The translations under genes and the position numbers were made by a program. Below, in pieces: positions 61,900 through 64,000 of a DNA stretch of 64,000 nt; position 1 is the first letter of the stretch; every line of letters begins with the position of its first letter. Location of the stretch: NCBI RefSeq assembly GCF_945901735.1, contig NZ_CAMDLM010000003.1, positions 1 through 64,000 of the forward strand. Reading direction: 5' to 3'. The DNA is from Limnohabitans sp. Rim8. GTDB taxonomy: Bacteria > Pseudomonadota > Gammaproteobacteria > Burkholderiales > Burkholderiaceae_C. Below the pieces are notes generated by a model that saw only the letters and a program-made list of their open reading frames with translations, was not told the origin of the DNA and ran no database searches.

Positions 61900-63660
61900 A
61901 TGGCTACAACAGCAGCGCGCCCGATGACGGCGGAAGAGAAGAAGGTGATTTTTGCCTCTTCTCTGGGTACCGTTTTTGAATGGTATGACTTTTACCTGTA
62001 CGGCTCATTGGCCGCGATCATTGCCAAGCAATTCTTCAGTGGCTTGGACGAAGGCTCTGCCTTCATCTTCGCGCTGTTGGCTTTTGCTGCCGGCTTCATC
62101 GTGCGGCCTTTCGGTGCGATCTTCTTCGGCCGCTTGGGCGACATGATCGGCCGCAAGTACACCTTCTTGGTCACCATCCTGATCATGGGTGTCTCGACCT
62201 TCATCGTGGGCATTTTGCCCAACTACGCCAGCATTGGCGTGGCCGCTCCTGTCATCCTGATCTGCCTGCGCTTGCTGCAAGGCTTGGCTTTGGGTGGCGA
62301 GTACGGTGGTGCCGCTACTTACGTGGCCGAGCACGCCCCAGCGGGTCAGCGCGGTGCTTACACGGCCTGGATCCAGACCACTGCAACTTTGGGCTTGTTC
62401 TTGTCGTTGATGGTGATTTTGGGCACGCGAACCATCATCGGCGAAGAAGCTTTTGCTGATTGGGGCTGGCGCGTTCCGTTCCTGGTCTCGGTGATCATGC
62501 TGATCATCTCGGTCTACATCCGTTTGAGCATGAACGAATCGCCTGCTTTCGTGAAAATGAAAGCCGAAGGCAAGACCTCCAAAGCCCCTCTGTCCGAATC
62601 TTTCGGTCAGTGGAAAAACCTGAAGATCGTGATCTTGGCCTTGTTCGGCTTAGTGATGGGCCAGGCCGTGGTTTGGTATTCCGGTCAGTTCTACGCTTTG
62701 TTCTTCTTGACACAAGCCTTGAAAGTGGACGGCGCCACCGCCAACATCATGGTCGCGATCTCCTTGATCATCGGCACCCCTTTCTTCGTGGTCTTCGGCT
62801 CGCTGTCGGACAAAATCGGTCGTAAACCACTGATCTTGGCCGGTTGCTTGTTGGCCGTGGTCACTTACTTCCCGGTTTTCGAGGCGTTGACCAAAGCGGC
62901 TAACCCTGACCTGTATGCTGCTCAGCAGTCGGCCAAGGTGACGGTGACTGCCGATCCAGCCGAGTGCTCGTTCCAGTTCAACCCCACAGGCACCAAGAAG
63001 TTCACTTCTTCTTGCGACATCGCTAAACAGCGTTTGGCAGGTGCTTCGGTGTCCTACGAAAACATTGCAGCGCCTGCGGGCACCCCTGCCGTGATCAAAG
63101 TGGGCGAGACTTTGGTGAACGTCAAGTACGCCGCTGAAGACATTGCTGCTGCCAAGGCCAAGGCCGAGGAAAAGCTGGCGGCTCTGAACGCGGTTGAACC
63201 CAAAGATGCCAAGGCCATCGAAGCTGCGAGCAAGTCGGTCAAAGACCTGAGCAACGAGAAGACCGCCGGTACGACCTTGCTGGCATCCAACTTGGGCGCT
63301 GCTTTGAAGGCCGCCAACTACCCTGTCAAAGCTGACATGGCCAAGTTCGACAAAGTCACCGTTGTCATCATCCTCACTTACTTGGTGTTGTTGGTGACCA
63401 TGGTCTACGGTCCTATCGCTGCCATGCTGGTCGAGATGTTCCCCACCCGCATCCGTTACACATCGATGTCCTTGCCCTACCACATCGGTAACGGCTGGTT
63501 CGGTGGTTTGATGCCCACGACTGCTTTCGCGATCGTGGCCCAGACCGGTAACATGTACAACGGTTTGTGGTATCCCATCATCATCGCCGGTGCAACCGTC
63601 GTGATCGGTGGTTTGTTCATCAAAGAAACCAAAGACGTGGACATTTACGCCAACGACTGA
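61900..63660 (+). CDS. MFS transporter, metabolite:H+ symporter family, with extra periplasmic domain
   Basis: The 586-aa protein has SSLGTVFEWYDFYLYGSLA, RPFGAIFFGRLGDMIGRKYTF and RLLQGLALGGEYGGAATYVAEHAP, all typical of the MHS (KgtP/ProP-like) family. Helix 9 (RKPLILAGCLLAVVTYFPVFEAL) is followed by about 150 extra residues (335-483) with two Cys (C356, C372) and an Ala/Lys/Glu-rich helix before helix 10. Such transporters carry organic acids or osmolytes with protons. ATG 61900 has TTGGAGA. Confidence 0.9.
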   Translation: MATTAARPMTAEEKKVIFASSLGTVFEWYDFYLYGSLAAIIAKQFFSGLDEGSAFIFALLAFAAGFIVRPFGAIFFGRLGDMIGRKYTFLVTILIMGVSTFIVGILPNYASIGVAAPVILICLRLLQGLALGGEYGGAATYVAEHAPAGQRGAYTAWIQTTATLGLFLSLMVILGTRTIIGEEAFADWGWRVPFLVSVIMLIISVYIRLSMNESPAFVKMKAEGKTSKAPLSESFGQWKNLKIVILALFGLVMGQAVVWYSGQFYALFFLTQALKVDGATANIMVAISLIIGTPFFVVFGSLSDKIGRKPLILAGCLLAVVTYFPVFEALTKAANPDLYAAQQSAKVTVTADPAECSFQFNPTGTKKFTSSCDIAKQRLAGASVSYENIAAPAGTPAVIKVGETLVNVKYAAEDIAAAKAKAEEKLAALNAVEPKDAKAIEAASKSVKDLSNEKTAGTTLLASNLGAALKAANYPVKADMAKFDKVTVVIILTYLVLLVTMVYGPIAAMLVEMFPTRIRYTSMSLPYHIGNGWFGGLMPTTAFAIVAQTGNMYNGLWYPIIIAGATVVIGGLFIKETKDVDIYAND

Positions 63661-63703
63661 ACCTCGCTGTCAGCAACCCGGGGTGACTCGGGTGCTCAAT
63701 TTG

Positions 63704-63736
63704 GGCCTTCCCTGCATGGAGGGCCTTCTTTCTTTT
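63704..63736 (+). terminator. Hairpin with T-rich tail after the MFS gene
   Basis: GGCCTTCC (63704-63711) pairs with GGAGGGCC (63718-63725) around CTGCAT (one G-T pair), then TTCTTTCTTTT. The tail overlaps the ribosome site region of the next small gene, so it may be a partial terminator or attenuator. Confidence 0.75.
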
Positions 63737-63747
63737 GGAGATGAATG

Positions 63748-63933
63748 ATGTGGAAAATTGTTGTGGGTTTCGTGATCTTTGCGGCCTTGGCTTTGTATGT
63801 GATCAGCCAAGGCGGTGACAGCCTGGACATGAGCGGTGAAAAGCACGGCGCAGACGCCGTGCATGTGGAACCCGCCAAGGCCGATGCTGCTGCACCTGCT
63901 GCACCGGCCGCAGACGCCAGCGCAGCCAAGTAA
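63748..63933 (+). CDS. Small single-pass membrane protein, unknown function
   Basis: The 61-aa protein has one hydrophobic helix (WKIVVGFVIFAALALYVI) and an Ala/Pro/Asp-rich tail. TTTTGGAG lies 7 nt before the ATG at 63748 (ATG 63745 also possible). It follows the MFS transporter and is followed by a terminator. I do not recognise a family. Confidence 0.7.
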   Translation: MWKIVVGFVIFAALALYVISQGGDSLDMSGEKHGADAVHVEPAKADAAAPAAPAADASAAK

Positions 63934-63975
63934 GCGCACCAGCATCCCAGGGCTTCAGGCTCTGGCGATCGCCCC

Positions 63976-64000
63976 AAAGCCACGCAGCCGCGTGGCTTTT
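63976..64000 (+). terminator. Rho-independent terminator at the window end
   Basis: AAAGCCACGC (63976-63985) pairs with GCGTGGCTTT (63990-63999) around AGCC, with the T tract running to the edge of the window. Confidence 0.85.

Overview
The window looks like chromosomal DNA of a betaproteobacterium, most likely order Burkholderiales, family Comamonadaceae (a Limnohabitans-, Rhodoferax- or Polaromonas-like freshwater heterotroph). The reasons are protein content only: a LiuR-type leucine/isovalerate regulon, a Bug/TctC binding protein, the GlyQ/GlyS + GmhB + PlsC + YgjP block, several Liv-type ABC and acyl-CoA genes, and high-GC codon usage. Genus is inference. No rRNA, tRNA or CRISPR array was seen.

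Layout. 1-2030 (minus): end of a mobile element with a serine recombinase, a DUF2924 protein and an unrecognised partial gene, all coupled by ATGA overlaps. 2449-5137: TctC-type binding protein plus D-aminoacylase-type amidohydrolase. 5211-8728: MBL hydrolase/FadD pair and a divergent GNAT. 8801-16776: housekeeping run corC-lnt-glyQ-glyS-gmhB-plsC-ygjP-like. 16959-24457: LiuR regulator with two palindromic operators, divergent MBL hydrolase, thioesterase, isovaleryl-CoA dehydrogenase, carbonic anhydrase, thiolase, SDR and acyl-CoA dehydrogenase. 24506-28331: trkA-trkH, rhodanese, ychJ. Three clusters of REP-like GTAGGTCGG elements lie at 16.8, 22.5 and 27.9 kb.

28332-43026 is a self-contained catabolic block: an AraC regulator; a non-canonical beta-oxidation set (SCPx-type thiolase, a two-subunit MaoC hydratase, SDR, acyl-CoA dehydrogenase); the remnant of a CaiB-family racemase; a complete Liv-type ABC transporter with an acyl-CoA ligase embedded in it; an enoyl-CoA hydratase; and a second, atypical ligase. 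It is bracketed by a 69-bp imperfect direct repeat of the 3' end of ychJ: the intact gene lies on the left and a promoterless 3' fragment on the right. This is the strongest candidate in the window for an acquired, undescribed pathway. I infer that it imports, activates and beta-oxidises a bulky or branched carboxylic acid.

43129-54494: HAD phosphatase, a second AraC regulator, then the rest of the leucine pathway (liuB, liuC, liuD, liuE) interrupted by a VapBC toxin-antitoxin pair with its own palindromic operator and by DinB, hydrolase and GhrA genes. With isovaleryl-CoA dehydrogenase at 19.3 kb, the window encodes the route isovaleryl-CoA to acetoacetate plus acetyl-CoA. 54551-64000: universal stress protein, DsbA-fold isomerase, a sodium/solute (acetate-type) symporter with its small DUF4212 subunit, TPR and small membrane proteins, an orphan second DUF4212 protein, a GMC oxidoreductase and an MHS-family MFS transporter with a large extra periplasmic loop.
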